From Streptomyces sp. NBC_00620 (lineage in GTDB: Bacteria; Actinomycetota; Actinomycetes; Streptomycetales; Streptomycetaceae), in NCBI RefSeq assembly GCF_026341825.1, contig NZ_JAPENY010000001.1, positions 2,666,001-2,730,000 of the forward strand: 64,000 nt of DNA, read 5' to 3'. Below the pieces are notes generated by a model that saw nothing but the letters and a program-made list of their open reading frames with translations, searched no databases and was not told the DNA's origin. A program made the translations under genes and the position numbers. Positions 41,919 through 50,840 of this stretch are shown piece after piece. Within the stretch, counting starts at the first letter, position 1; each line of letters begins with the position of its first letter.

Positions 41919-43193
41919 TCAGCGTCGGGTGACGTACACCCGGTAGTTCCCTGAGAGATCCACTCCCGTCACCGTGATCGCGACGCCGGTCTTGGGGTCC
42001 TTGAAGGACTCGCCGGGGGTGAAGGGCGCGTCGGAGAGTTCCGCGTGGACGTTGGGGGAGCGGGTGCAGCCGCCGCTGTCGCGGTGGGAGTCGTACACGG
42101 TGACGGGGCCGTTTCCGGTGTCGATGTTCGCGTCGACCTTGTAGATGAGGATGCCGGGGCGGCAGACGGCGGCGTCGTTGCCGTCGCGGGTGCGCAGCTC
42201 CAGGGCGTACCCCGTCCTGCTGCTGGTCGGCACGAAGACGAGTTTGGCGCCGCCGGGCTTGGCCAGCGGGGTGAGCGTGTACTCGGTCGTGCCGGGCGAC
42301 GCCGCACAGGCGACCTGCGTCTCGTCGAGCCAGCCGAGCTTCCACTTGTGCCAGCCGAGCAGATCGTTCCCGGCCCCCCAGTCCTCGCTCATGATGTCCC
42401 AGTGCCCGACCGCGCCCCCGCCGTCCTGGGTGTACAGGTCGGGCAGGCCGAAGGTGTGGCTGTTCTCGTGGGGGAGTACCCGGTAGCCCGTCTCGTCGTA
42501 GGAGCCGGAGCCGTCGTCCTGGCGGCTGTAGACGAAGGACGCGTTGGAGACGGCGACGCCGTCGGCGACCGGTGCCTCGGTGTTGCCGGCGAAGGTCACG
42601 GACAGGACGGTGTCCAGGGCGGAGGGCCCGGCGTTCGGTGTGACCAGCACGTTCAGGAGGTCGTACGAGCTGAAATCCACGGTCGGGTCGGCGGCGGCCA
42701 CGATGTCCTGGACCAGTTCGCGGTACCCGGGGTCGAAGGGCGCGCCGCGCTCTATGCCGTACGCCTTGAACGGCTTGGGCATCCGCAGCCAGTGCCGTAC
42801 GGGCGTCTCGGGACGGTAGTCGAGGCGGCCGTAGGAGCCGGTCCTGAACCATTCCTGGGTCTGCGGGAAGAACTCCGCGAGGCGGTCCAGCGCGCTGCCC
42901 TGGCCGTGCGCGTCGGAGAAGTCGATCATCAGGGTGAGGGCGCGGACGGTGCCGGTGGAGCGGGCGTACCCGGGGGGCGTCGGGACGCCCTCGCCCATCT
43001 GTACGCCCAGTGCGCCGTTGATCATGCAGGGGCCGAGCGCCGTGGAGCGGGCCAGCGCGATGGAGCCCGCCGTCGTGGAGCCCGCCGTCAGATGTCCGGT
43101 GCCGGCGGAGGTGCTGACCGCCAGTGTCAGAACGGCCACCGAGGCGAGCGCGACCACGCGGCGCGGGCGTATCCGACGGCTGGTCGGCGGCAT
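41919..43193 (-). CDS. Secreted M6-family (immune inhibitor A-like) metalloprotease
   Basis: 424 residues from ATG 43193. Signal peptide with basic start (RRIRPRRVVALASVAVLTLA), then the catalytic region: FRTGSYGRLDYRPETPVRHW near ~115 and the zinc motif HENSHTFGLPDLY (HExxH), followed by HWDIMSEDWGAG with the Met-turn. This is the M6 peptidase pattern. The C-terminal ~120 residues are beta-rich. Its upstream region contains a perfect CRP-type palindrome (43317-43332) shared with the divergent TetR gene. Confidence 0.9.
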   Translation of the reverse strand: MPPTSRRIRPRRVVALASVAVLTLAVSTSAGTGHLTAGSTTAGSIALARSTALGPCMINGALGVQMGEGVPTPPGYARSTGTVRALTLMIDFSDAHGQGSALDRLAEFFPQTQEWFRTGSYGRLDYRPETPVRHWLRMPKPFKAYGIERGAPFDPGYRELVQDIVAAADPTVDFSSYDLLNVLVTPNAGPSALDTVLSVTFAGNTEAPVADGVAVSNASFVYSRQDDGSGSYDETGYRVLPHENSHTFGLPDLYTQDGGGAVGHWDIMSEDWGAGNDLLGWHKWKLGWLDETQVACAASPGTTEYTLTPLAKPGGAKLVFVPTSSRTGYALELRTRDGNDAAVCRPGILIYKVDANIDTGNGPVTVYDSHRDSGGCTRSPNVHAELSDAPFTPGESFKDPKTGVAITVTGVDLSGNYRVYVTRR

Positions 43194-43314
43194 ACGTGAC
43201 CCCTTCGCGCGACGGCAGCCGCCGGTCACCGGCTGCACCCTTTCGATCACCCTGTGGCGAGGGGTGCGCGGGCGCGCGCTGGATGAGTCCGATCGTGGGT
43301 TTCTTGCCGGAAGA

Positions 43315-43334
43315 GATGTGACTCAGGTCACATC
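43315..43334. promoter_or_regulatory. Perfect CRP-type palindrome
   Basis: GATGTGACTCAGGTCACATC: TGTGA at 43317-43321, six-base spacer, TCACA at 43328-43332, with two further paired bases outside. This equals the classic CRP half-site pair, also used by Streptomyces Crp. It lies between the M6 protease and the TetR gene (divergent). It could alternatively be the TetR operator. Confidence 0.65.
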
Positions 43335-43467
43335 GAAGGTGGGAAATAACCGGGGATCGTTTCCCCGTTTAGCCATGTGTCCGAGCGAAGCGGGGAGTGA
43401 ATCCCCGGATCGCAATCCGGCCGTCATCTACGTGAACGGCCGTCCAACTACCTACGAGGAGTACGCC

Positions 43468-44112
43468 GTGGAGACCGCAACCCGAGTGCAGCGTCGAGTG
43501 CCCCGGCCGCGCGCCGATGCCCTGCGCAACCGGGAGCGGATCGTCGCCGCCGCTCGCGAGATGTTCGTCGAGTTCGGCCCCGAGGTGCCGTTCGACGAGA
43601 TCGCCCGCCGGGCCGGTGTCGGCAACGCCACGGTGTACCGCAACTTCCCCGACCGCGACGCACTGGCACGTGAGGTCGTCTGCTCGGTCATGGACCGCAC
43701 GTCGGAGCGGGCCGAGTCGGCGATCGCCGCGGGGGGCGACGCCTTCGAGGCGCTGAGCGACTTCGTGCACTTCTCGGCGGACGAGCGGATCGGCGCCCTG
43801 TGCCCGATGCTCTCCGAGGGCTTCGACCAGAACCACCCGGACCTCGTCGCCGCGCGCGACCGGACCACGGGACTGATCGAGGAGCTCATGGCCCGCGCCC
43901 GCGAGTCCGGCCAACTGCGCCCCGACGTCGAGTTCGGCGACCTCATGATCGCAGTCACCCAGCTCACCAGGCCGCTGCCCGGGGGAGCGTGCCAGGGCAT
44001 CGACCGCTTCGTACACCGTCACCTGCAGCTGTTCCTGGACGGTATGCGGGCTCCGGCCCGCTCCGAACTCACCGGAGTGGCCGCGACCGTGGAGGACATG
44101 CGACGAGCGTGA
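43468..44112 (+). CDS. TetR-family regulator of the adjacent DHA2 efflux pump
   Basis: 214 residues from GTG 43468 (GAGGAG upstream); the frame is open further 5' but without coding character. HTH at ~20-60 (VPFDEIARRAGVGNATVYRN), then the helical domain with ADERIGALCPMLSEGF. It is followed 162 bases on by a 14-helix MFS drug pump on the same strand, the usual repressor-pump pair. A tandem 17-bp repeat (44157-44190) lies between them. Confidence 0.9.
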   Translation: METATRVQRRVPRPRADALRNRERIVAAAREMFVEFGPEVPFDEIARRAGVGNATVYRNFPDRDALAREVVCSVMDRTSERAESAIAAGGDAFEALSDFVHFSADERIGALCPMLSEGFDQNHPDLVAARDRTTGLIEELMARARESGQLRPDVEFGDLMIAVTQLTRPLPGGACQGIDRFVHRHLQLFLDGMRAPARSELTGVAATVEDMRRA

Positions 44113-44156
44113 GCGATTAGTCCCGCGCGGAGCGCCGGTCAGAACCTCAGACCTCA

Positions 44157-44190
44157 GACCTCAAAAGACTGCAGACCTCAAAAGACTGCA
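44157..44190 (+). repeat. 17-bp tandem duplication in the regulator-pump leader
   Basis: GACCTCAAAAGACTGCA occurs twice back-to-back (44157-44173, 44174-44190), followed by short CTCAG/CTCATC-type repeats up to the pump gene. It may be an operator pair or a slippage product. Confidence 0.8.
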
Positions 44191-44274
44191 GAACCAAGTC
44201 CCTCAGTCCTCAGAACTCTCTCTCATCCTTCTCATCCTTAATTTTCGCTACGAAGTCCCGGAGTGGGTATCCCC

Positions 44275-45822
44275 ATGTCTGAAACAGGAAAGTCGACAGC
44301 AATGTCCGACGCCGGATCAGCACATTCGAACCGCTGGAAAGCGCTCACCTTCATCGCGCTCGCCCAGCTGATGGTCGTCCTCGACGCCACCATCGTGAAC
44401 ATCGCGTTGCCCTCCGCCCAGCAGGACCTGGGGATATCGGACGGTAACCGGCAGTGGGTCATCACGGCCTACGCCCTCGCCTTCGGTGGTCTGCTGCTCT
44501 TCGGCGGTCGTATCGCCGACCTGTGGGGCCGCAAGCGCACCTTTGTCGCCGGTCTGATCGGTTTCGCTGGCGCGTCCGCCATCGGCGGCGCGGCCACGAA
44601 CGAGGCGATGATGCTCGGCGCCCGCGCCCTGCAGGGTGCGTTCGGCGCGCTGCTCGCGCCCGCCGCGCTCTCGCTGCTCGCCGTGATGTTCACGGAGCCC
44701 AAGGAGCGCGCCAAGGCGTTCGGCATCTACGGCGCGATCGCCGGTGGTGGCGGTGCCGTGGGCTTCATCCTCGGCGGCGTTCTCACCGAGTACCTCGACT
44801 GGCGCTGGACGTTCTTCGTGAACATCCCGTTCGCGATCATCGCCGCCGTCGGCGCGTACTTCGTCATCCGTGAGCCGGCCGGTGGCCGCAACCGCTCGCC
44901 GCTCGACATCCCCGGCGTCGTCCTGTCCGTCCTCGGTCTGGTCACGCTCGTCTACGCCTTCACCCGCGCCGAGTCCGACGGCTGGGGCGACTCCGTGACG
45001 CTCAGCCTGTTCGCCGCCTCGGTGGTCCTGCTCGCCGGGTTCGTCTTCACCGAGTCCAGGGTCAAGGCCCCGCTGCTGCCGCTCCGTGTCATCACCGAGC
45101 GCAACCGCGGCGGCGTCTACCTCTCGCTCGGCCTCGCGATCATCGCGATGTTCGGCCTGTTCCTCTTCCTGACCTACTACCTGCAGATCGTGAAGGGCTA
45201 CTCGCCGGTCAAGACCGGCTTCGCCTTCCTGCCGATGATCGCGGGCATGATGGTGGGCTCCACCCAGATCGGCACCCGGCTGATGACCCGGGTCGCCCCG
45301 CGCCTGCTGATGGGCCCGGGCTTCCTGGTCGCCGCGCTCGGCATGCTGTTCCTGACCCAGCTGGAGATCGGTTCCTCGTACGCCGGCGTGATCCTGCCCG
45401 GCATGGTGCTGCTCGGTCTCGGTATGGGTACGGCGTTCATGCCCGCCATGTCCCTGGCCACGTTCGGCATCGAGCCGCGTGACGCCGGTGTCGCCTCCGC
45501 GATGGTCAACACCTCGCAGCAGGTGGGCGGCGCGATCGGTACGGCCCTGCTGAACACGATCGCCGCCTCGGCGACGACCTCGTACATCAAGGACCACATC
45601 GGCGGCGCCGGTTCCCAGGCCCAGCAGCAGCTGGTCCAGCTCGAGGGCCAGGTGCACGGCTACACCAACGCGATCTGGTTCGCCGTCGGCATCCTCGTGC
45701 TCGCCGCGACGGTCGCCGCGACCCTCATCAACACCGGCCGTCCGGACGTCACTTCGGCCTCCGGCGAGGGTGCGGGCGAGGGCGCCGAGGACGAGGTGAA
45801 GGTGCCGGTGATCGCCCACTGA
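44275..45822 (+). CDS. MFS drug efflux transporter, DHA2 (14-helix) family
   Basis: 515 residues from ATG 44275. QLMVVLDATIVNIALPSAQQ is the DHA2 motif D1 (Asp in helix 1), GGRIADLWGRKRTF motif A and GAIAGGGGAVGFILGGVLTE motif C, the antiporter signature. About 14 helices are present. Such proteins export antibiotics, dyes or disinfectants with proton exchange, as in QacA/EmrB-type pumps. Probably repressed by the upstream TetR protein. The C-terminus is an acidic Gly/Glu tail. Confidence 0.94.
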   Translation: MSETGKSTAMSDAGSAHSNRWKALTFIALAQLMVVLDATIVNIALPSAQQDLGISDGNRQWVITAYALAFGGLLLFGGRIADLWGRKRTFVAGLIGFAGASAIGGAATNEAMMLGARALQGAFGALLAPAALSLLAVMFTEPKERAKAFGIYGAIAGGGGAVGFILGGVLTEYLDWRWTFFVNIPFAIIAAVGAYFVIREPAGGRNRSPLDIPGVVLSVLGLVTLVYAFTRAESDGWGDSVTLSLFAASVVLLAGFVFTESRVKAPLLPLRVITERNRGGVYLSLGLAIIAMFGLFLFLTYYLQIVKGYSPVKTGFAFLPMIAGMMVGSTQIGTRLMTRVAPRLLMGPGFLVAALGMLFLTQLEIGSSYAGVILPGMVLLGLGMGTAFMPAMSLATFGIEPRDAGVASAMVNTSQQVGGAIGTALLNTIAASATTSYIKDHIGGAGSQAQQQLVQLEGQVHGYTNAIWFAVGILVLAATVAATLINTGRPDVTSASGEGAGEGAEDEVKVPVIAH

Positions 45823-45990
45823 TCACCCGTACCGCCGGTATTCCGGGTACTTCGCGTACGGGCGCGGGGTGGGGACGCCTCGCCCGTACGAATCCCAGGG
45901 TCCGCCCCGGTTCCGAGTTCATCGGAGCCGGGGCGGACCTGCGTCCGGGCCCTGCCGCCCTGCCGCGCGAGAGCTCCCCACGAGAGAGCT

Positions 45991-46494
45991 CTAGCGAAGC
46001 CAGGGCAGGTCCGCGCCCGCATCCTTCGGCTGGAGCCCTTCGGCGATGATCCGCATGGCCTCGCCGAGGGCCTTCTGCTGGTCGGGGGAGAGCCGGTCGA
46101 AGAGGGCCTGGCGTACGGCGGCCACATGGCCCGGCGCGGTCCGGCTCAGGACCTCGTAGCCCTCGTCCGTCAGGACCGCGAACTGTCCGCGCTTGTCGGA
46201 GGGGCAGTCCTCGCGCCGCACCCAGCCGCTCTTCTCCAGGCGGGCCACCGCATGGGAGAGACGGGAGCGGGTGATCTTCGCGTTCATGGCCAGCTCGGTC
46301 ATCCGCAACCGCCTGTGCGGCGCCTCGGCGAGCTGCACGAGCAGGCCGTAGTAGACGTGCGGCATGCCCGCGTCGCGCTGGAGCTGGCGGTCGAGGTGGT
46401 CCTCGAGGAGTGTGGAGGCGTGCATGTAGGCGCGCCACGTGCGCTGTTCCTCTTCGGTGAGCCAGCGCGTCTCTTGAGCGGATGCCGTGTTCAT
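45991..46494 (-). CDS. MarR-family transcriptional regulator
   Basis: 167 residues from ATG 46494. Winged helix: LVQLAEAPHRRLRMTELAMN, AKITRSRLSHAVARLEKSGW, VRREDCPSDKRGQFAVLTDE. It is divergent from the DODA-type dioxygenase; the 150-base gap is AT-rich for this genome, with TTGATATTGA/TTCAAGTATC-like half-sites (about 46553-46577) that could be its operator. Divergent MarR plus oxidoreductase pairs usually respond to phenolics or oxidants. The 45823-45990 gap to the convergent MFS gene shows no gene. Confidence 0.92.
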   Translation of the reverse strand: MNTASAQETRWLTEEEQRTWRAYMHASTLLEDHLDRQLQRDAGMPHVYYGLLVQLAEAPHRRLRMTELAMNAKITRSRLSHAVARLEKSGWVRREDCPSDKRGQFAVLTDEGYEVLSRTAPGHVAAVRQALFDRLSPDQQKALGEAMRIIAEGLQPKDAGADLPWLR

Positions 46495-46644
46495 GTACTC
46501 CACTGTACGAGCCCCTTCTTGAAAATTAAACAAATGGGGACTAAGGTGAGATGTTGATATTGAGAGTTCAAGTATCGAGTCCTTCGGGTCGCTGATCGAC
46601 CCCCGAGGGCGTGTGATCGAACCCGTTGGGAGGGAGCCGCCGCC

Positions 46645-47463
46645 GTGTCCGCTGCCACGTCCGTCGCCACCGAGGAGCGTGCCCCGCTGGAGCGCATGCC
46701 CGCCCTCTATCTCAGTCATGGTGCCCCGCCGCTCGCCGACGACCCGGTCTGGCCCGGCCAGCTCGCCGACTGGTCCGCCGGCCTGCCGCGCCCCAAGGCG
46801 ATCCTGATGGTCTCCGCCCACTGGGAAGAGGCCCCCCTCGCCCTCGGCGCCGTCGAGACCGTCCCCCTCGTCTACGACTTCTGGGGCTTCCCCCAGCACT
46901 ACTACCAGGTGCGGTACGCGGCTCCCGGCGCCCCCGAACTCGCCGAGTCCGTACGGAAGCTGCTGCGCGCCCCCGGCATCCCGGTGCAGGACATCCCGGA
47001 CCGCGGACTCGACCACGGCGCGTACGTCCCGCTCGTCGAGATGTTCCCCGAGGCCGACATCCCGGTCCTGCAGATCTCGATGCCGACCCTCGACCCGGTC
47101 CGGCTGATGGAGATCGGCCGGAAGCTGGCGCCGCTGCGCGACGAGGGCGTCCTGATCGTGGGCTCCGGCTTCTTCACGCACAACCTCGCGGCCCTGCGGC
47201 ACACCGGCGGCGGCGTGCCGTCCTGGTCGAGCGAGTTCGACGACTGGGGCCACCGCGCACTGGACGCCGGTGACGTGGACGCGCTGCTCGACTTCGAGCG
47301 CAAGTCCCCGGCGGGCCGTCTCGCCCACCCGCGCACCGAGCACTTCGCGCCCCTCTTCGTGACCATGGGCGCGGCGGACGCGGCCGGCGAGCTGGACGGG
47401 CAGAAGTCGGTGATCGACGGGTTCTGGATGGGGATGGCGAAGCGGTCGGTGCAGTTCGGCTGA
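46645..47463 (+). CDS. DODA-type extradiol ring-cleavage dioxygenase (LigB-like, YgiD family)
   Basis: 272 residues from GTG 46645 with GGGAGG upstream. Zinc/iron ligands are LSHGAPP (His ~24), SAHWEE (His ~59), DHGAYVPL (His ~123) and, near the C-terminus, RTEHFAPLFVTMGA (His ~232), the set used by LigB/4,5-DOPA dioxygenases. FFTHNLAAL is also typical. It is likely induced through the divergent MarR regulator by aromatic compounds. Similar bacterial proteins cleave L-DOPA in vitro; the true substrate here is unknown. Confidence 0.92.
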   Translation: MSAATSVATEERAPLERMPALYLSHGAPPLADDPVWPGQLADWSAGLPRPKAILMVSAHWEEAPLALGAVETVPLVYDFWGFPQHYYQVRYAAPGAPELAESVRKLLRAPGIPVQDIPDRGLDHGAYVPLVEMFPEADIPVLQISMPTLDPVRLMEIGRKLAPLRDEGVLIVGSGFFTHNLAALRHTGGGVPSWSSEFDDWGHRALDAGDVDALLDFERKSPAGRLAHPRTEHFAPLFVTMGAADAAGELDGQKSVIDGFWMGMAKRSVQFG

Positions 47464-47494
47464 GCCCAGCCCAGCCCAGCCCGTGCCTGGCGGG

Positions 47495-48013
47495 TCAGAG
47501 TTCCTTCTCGTACCAGGCCACATCCCAGTAGCGGCCGAACTTGCGGCCCACCTCGCGGTACGTGCCGACGTGCCGGAACCCGAAGCGTTCGTGCAGCCGC
47601 TCGGACGCTTCGTTGGGCTGGGCGATGCCCGCATAGGCGCGGTGCAGGTCCTCGTCGGCCAGGGCCTCGAAGAGGGCCTTGTAGAGGAGGGTGCCGATGC
47701 CGCGGCCTGCCGCGTCGGGCGCGAGGTAGATCGTGACCTCGACCGAGGTGGCGTACGCCGGTTTCGCGCGGAACGGGCTGCTGGTGGCGTACCCGTGAAT
47801 CGCCTGTGAGTTCGCGTCGGCGGCAACCATCAGCCGGTGTGGTCCGTCTTCAGGGTGGGAGAGCAGCCACGAGCGACGCTCTTCCGCAGTGAAGACAGCG
47901 GTATCGAATGTGATGGGCGTCTCACGCACGTAGTGGTTGTAGATGGCCGTGAGGGCCTCGAGGTCACCCTCGAATCCCGGCCTGACCTGCACATCTATAC
48001 GTTCTGCTGTCAT
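47495..48013 (-). CDS. GNAT N-acetyltransferase of the phosphinothricin acetyltransferase (PAT) group
   Basis: 172 residues from ATG 48013. VRPGFEGDLEALTAIYNHYV and ETPITFDTAVFTAEERRSWL are characteristic of PAT/Bar-like enzymes. The acetyl-CoA loop is APDAAGRGIGTLLYKAL (Q/RxxGxG), and NEASERLHERFGFRHVGTYR, followed by EVGRKFGRYWDV, closes the family pattern. PAT-group enzymes acetylate phosphinothricin or methionine sulfone/sulfoximine. It is divergent from hrdD; I recall a bialaphos-resistance homolog beside hrdD in S. coelicolor, which this arrangement matches. Confidence 0.9.
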   Translation of the reverse strand: MTAERIDVQVRPGFEGDLEALTAIYNHYVRETPITFDTAVFTAEERRSWLLSHPEDGPHRLMVAADANSQAIHGYATSSPFRAKPAYATSVEVTIYLAPDAAGRGIGTLLYKALFEALADEDLHRAYAGIAQPNEASERLHERFGFRHVGTYREVGRKFGRYWDVAWYEKEL

Positions 48014-48074
48014 CTGCCACCTCTCTGTGGCGGCACAGGGTACTGCATGATCAGAAAAATCGAGGGGCGGGTTG

Positions 48075-48100
48075 GGAATTCTGTCCGGATTCCAGTCGTT
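48075..48100 (+). promoter_or_regulatory. Sigma-R-type promoter of hrdD
   Basis: GGAAT (48075-48079), exactly 18 bases, then GTT (48098-48100): the consensus of the Streptomyces thiol-stress sigma factor SigR. Transcription would begin near 48107, about 80 bases before the hrdD start. hrdD is a known SigR target in S. coelicolor, which supports the reading. Confidence 0.8.
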
Positions 48101-48186
48101 GTTTCCTTCGGATGCAGGGCACCCGTTGGAGGGTGAGCCCAAGTGTCCGGACCGACCCGCAAGCCCACCATCGCAAGGGAGCACGC

Positions 48187-49185
48187 ATGGCAACCCGTGC
48201 CGTCGCCCGTCGTAAGTCCGCCTCCGGCGAGACCAGCGACCGCGCACGCAGTGTTCGCGTCGTAGGCGGCGAGATCGCCGACCGCGACCTGGTCGGCATG
48301 TACCTCGACGAGATCGCGCGTACACCGCTGCTCGACGCCGCCAAGGAAGTCGAGCTGTCCCAGACCATTGAGGCGGGTGTGTTCGCACGGCAGATCCTCG
48401 ATGGCGGGGAGCATGCCAAGGCGGACGCGTCCCGCGAGGAGCTGGAGGCGCTGGTCGCCGAGAGCGAGCGGGCCAAGGACGTCTTCATCCGCTCGAACCT
48501 GCGCCTTGTCGTCGCCGTGGCCCGGCGCTATCCGCGCAGCGGCCTGCCCCTGCTCGACCTGATCCAGGAGGGCAACGCGGGCCTGGTGCGCGCGGTCGAG
48601 AAGTTCGACTACCGCAAGGGCTTCAAGTTCTCGACGTACGCCACCTGGTGGATCCGTCAGGCCATCACCCGTTCCATCGCGGACCAGTCCCGCACGATCC
48701 GCCTTCCTGTCCACCTGGTCGAGGAACTGGGCCGGATCCGGCGCGTGCAGCGCGAGTTCAACCGCAAGAACGGGCGGGAGCCCGAGCACGCGGAGATCGC
48801 CGCCGAGCTGGACACGACCGAGGCGCGCGTCGGCGACGTCCTGGACTGGGCCCGCGACCCGGTCTCGCTGAACATGGCGGTGGACGACAACGGAGACACC
48901 CAGTTCGGTGACCTCCTCGAAGACACCTCCGCGGTCTCACCCGAGCAGTCGGTGATGACGCTGCTGCGCAGCGAGGAGCTGGACGACCTGATCGGCCGCC
49001 TCGACCAGCGCACGGCCTCCATCATCAAGATGCGGTACGGCATCGAGGACGGCCGGGAGCGCACGCTCACCGAGGTCGGCAAGGAGCACGGCCTCACGCG
49101 CGAGCGCATCCGCCAGATCGAGAAGCACGCGCTCCTCGAACTGAAGAAGCTGGCACGTGACACCGGGTTCGACGCGGCGGCGTGA
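48187..49185 (+). CDS. hrdD: RNA polymerase sigma factor HrdD (group 2, sigma-70 family)
   Basis: 332 residues from ATG 48187, the length I recall for HrdD. Region 1.2 LVGMYLDEIARTPLLDAAKE, region 2 (LVVAVARRYPRSGLPLLDLI, FDYRKGFKFSTYATWWIRQA), region 3 and region 4 (DDLIGRLDQRTASIIKMRYG, LTEVGKEHGLTRERIRQIEK) are all complete. Group 2 sigma factors are non-essential relatives of the principal sigma HrdB with overlapping promoter recognition. The start MATRAVARRKSA and the divergent PAT gene point to HrdD rather than HrdA or HrdC. Expression is likely driven by the SigR-type promoter upstream. Confidence 0.9.
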   Translation: MATRAVARRKSASGETSDRARSVRVVGGEIADRDLVGMYLDEIARTPLLDAAKEVELSQTIEAGVFARQILDGGEHAKADASREELEALVAESERAKDVFIRSNLRLVVAVARRYPRSGLPLLDLIQEGNAGLVRAVEKFDYRKGFKFSTYATWWIRQAITRSIADQSRTIRLPVHLVEELGRIRRVQREFNRKNGREPEHAEIAAELDTTEARVGDVLDWARDPVSLNMAVDDNGDTQFGDLLEDTSAVSPEQSVMTLLRSEELDDLIGRLDQRTASIIKMRYGIEDGRERTLTEVGKEHGLTRERIRQIEKHALLELKKLARDTGFDAAA

Positions 49186-49483
49186 GTCGTCCCCGTACGG
49201 GGGCGGTCCTCGCAGTAGGGTCCGTCAGGTCCGTAGGGTTCGTACGGTCCCTACGGCTCGGATCCTCGCCGCATCGCCCGGTCGGACCTTGCCCGGCGCT
49301 TTGGAACCGACAGATGTCGGCCACAAGTCGACCGGACATGGCCGTCTAAGGCCGCTTCAACTCGCTGGGCTCTGGGAACAAGACTTCAGGGCCCAGGGTT
49401 AGGCATCAGGGCCCCGGGCATACGCCCTTGGCCCCCCTAAGCCGAGTCCCGACGCACACCCCCCCCGCGCCGGGACTCTTCCA

Positions 49484-49529
49484 GAGCCGAGCTCCGGCGC
49501 CTTCCCCCCCTGGCGCCGGGGCTCGGCTC
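49484..49529 (+). terminator. Intrinsic terminator with T-run, 300 bases downstream of hrdD
   Basis: An 18-bp stem with one mismatch (GAGCCGAGCTCCGGCGCC at 49484-49501 with its complement at 49512-49529), 10-base loop, then CATTTTTG. T-runs are rare in this genome, so a true plus-strand terminator is likely, although the nearest annotated gene ends 298 bases upstream. Confidence 0.75.
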
Positions 49530-49703
49530 CATTTTTGTCCGGGGTGCGGGGCATGCGGCGGGGTGCGTGTGGTCCTGCCCGACGAGGAGTGCCGCATGCC
49601 GCGTGGACAGGGGCGGAGGCCCGGGTGGCTCGCGCATGGGAGGCTGTTTCCGGGCAGGTTGTTTGACGGGCCACCCCGAACCTGAACCCCGGGGTGACCC
49701 GAA

Positions 49704-49718
49704 TGGCAGATTCTGCCA
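49704..49718. promoter_or_regulatory. Candidate operator of the downstream TetR regulator
   Basis: TGGCAGATTCTGCCA, 7-bp perfect arms around one base, 21 bases before the GTG start of the TetR gene. The location implies autorepression. Confidence 0.65.
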
Positions 49719-49739
49719 CAGGGGCATAACCTGCCGTCC

Positions 49740-50708
49740 GTGAGCGGTACCAAACGCGCGGCAAGCGCCTCAGCCGACGCGACGGCCCCGGCTTCCGGCC
49801 CTCGGGCGTCCGCGGATGCCCCGGCCTCGTCCTCCGAGCCGCTGTCCGCCGACGGTACAGCCCGGTCCTCCTCCGCCGGCCCGCTCCCTGTCGAACGCCC
49901 GCCACGCGCCGCTGCCGGCCGGGCGCCGTCCGGTGAACGCGCCCCGAGTTCCCCGCCCGATGGGCAGCGCCCCACGCTGATCGAGCGGCGCAAGGCCGCC
50001 ACCCGTATGGAGATCGCCCGGGCCGCCGCCGGGCTCTTCATGCGCCACGGCCTGCGCGCCACCCGCGCCGAGGACATCGCCCGCGCCGCCGGCATCGCCC
50101 CGCGCACCTTCTACCGCTACTTCGCGAGCAAGGAGGAGTCCCTCGGCCCCCTCTTCGCCGCCGGTTCCCAGAGATGGGCCGAGATGGTCCGCGACGCCCC
50201 GGCCCACCTGACCGTTCCCGAGGCCCTCCACCACGCCGTCGTCCAGACGCTGACGCCCGGCGTCGGGGTGCGCCAGGAGTCCCTGCAGTGGGTCCGCTCC
50301 CTGCTCCGGCTGGCCGAGGAGAGCCCGGCCCTGCTGAGGGTGTGGGGCGAGGCCTGCCATACGGCGGAGCGGACGCTGGCGGAGGTGCTGGCGGCGCGGA
50401 TCCCCGCCGTACCCGGGGCGGGGGTTGAGGCCGCCGGGGCGCCCGTGCCCGGGGCGGTGGCTCAGACCGCCGGGGTGCCCGAGTCCGGTGACCGGGCGCC
50501 TGGCGGCCACCCGCTGCCTTACCTCGAGCTGTCCCCCGAGCTCCGTCTCAGCGCCGCCGTGGCCAGCGCGGCGGTGCGCGTCGCGGTGGAGGCATGGGCC
50601 GCCGGCGACGCCCCGGCGACCGGACCGGCCGGGCCCGTCGCGCTCGCGCTGCGCAATCTCGGGTCCCTCCGCGACTTTCCGTGGCACGCCGAGCAAGCGA
50701 CGAACTGA
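49740..50708 (+). CDS. TetR-family regulator with long Ala/Ser/Pro leader
   Basis: 322 residues from GTG 49740. An ~80-residue low-complexity Ala/Ser/Pro leader precedes the HTH (RATRAEDIARAAGIAPRTFY, RYFASKEES). A Pro/Gly/Ala linker (~220-260) interrupts the C-terminal domain. In S. coelicolor the TetR regulator SCO3201 lies beside hrdD, and this gene is in the equivalent place; I base that on memory. A palindrome 21 bases upstream suggests autoregulation. The true start could be later, e.g. near RRKAATRMEIARA, but the leader has normal codon bias. Confidence 0.85.
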   Translation: MSGTKRAASASADATAPASGPRASADAPASSSEPLSADGTARSSSAGPLPVERPPRAAAGRAPSGERAPSSPPDGQRPTLIERRKAATRMEIARAAAGLFMRHGLRATRAEDIARAAGIAPRTFYRYFASKEESLGPLFAAGSQRWAEMVRDAPAHLTVPEALHHAVVQTLTPGVGVRQESLQWVRSLLRLAEESPALLRVWGEACHTAERTLAEVLAARIPAVPGAGVEAAGAPVPGAVAQTAGVPESGDRAPGGHPLPYLELSPELRLSAAVASAAVRVAVEAWAAGDAPATGPAGPVALALRNLGSLRDFPWHAEQATN

Positions 50709-50840
50709 CCCGCACGGCCGTACGTGTGGCTCAACGGAGGCGCCAAGTACGTGACAGGCCAGGGAGGTTGACGTACGGGATCCAGCGCCACCGCACGGCG
50801 CGAGTCCCGTACGCCAACCAGGCGCCGCGTGTTCCGTACG

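Larger units (their letters stand above)
49186..49739. other. Intergenic region hrdD to TetR, with strong hairpins and no gene
   Basis: No frame is convincing. It holds the terminator-like hairpin at 49484-49529, a second inverted pair (GGCATGCGGC at 49550-49559 with GCCGCATGCC at 49591-49600), and the candidate TetR operator at 49704-49718. The ~300 bases between hrdD and the first hairpin could encode a 3'UTR or small RNA. Confidence 0.6.
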
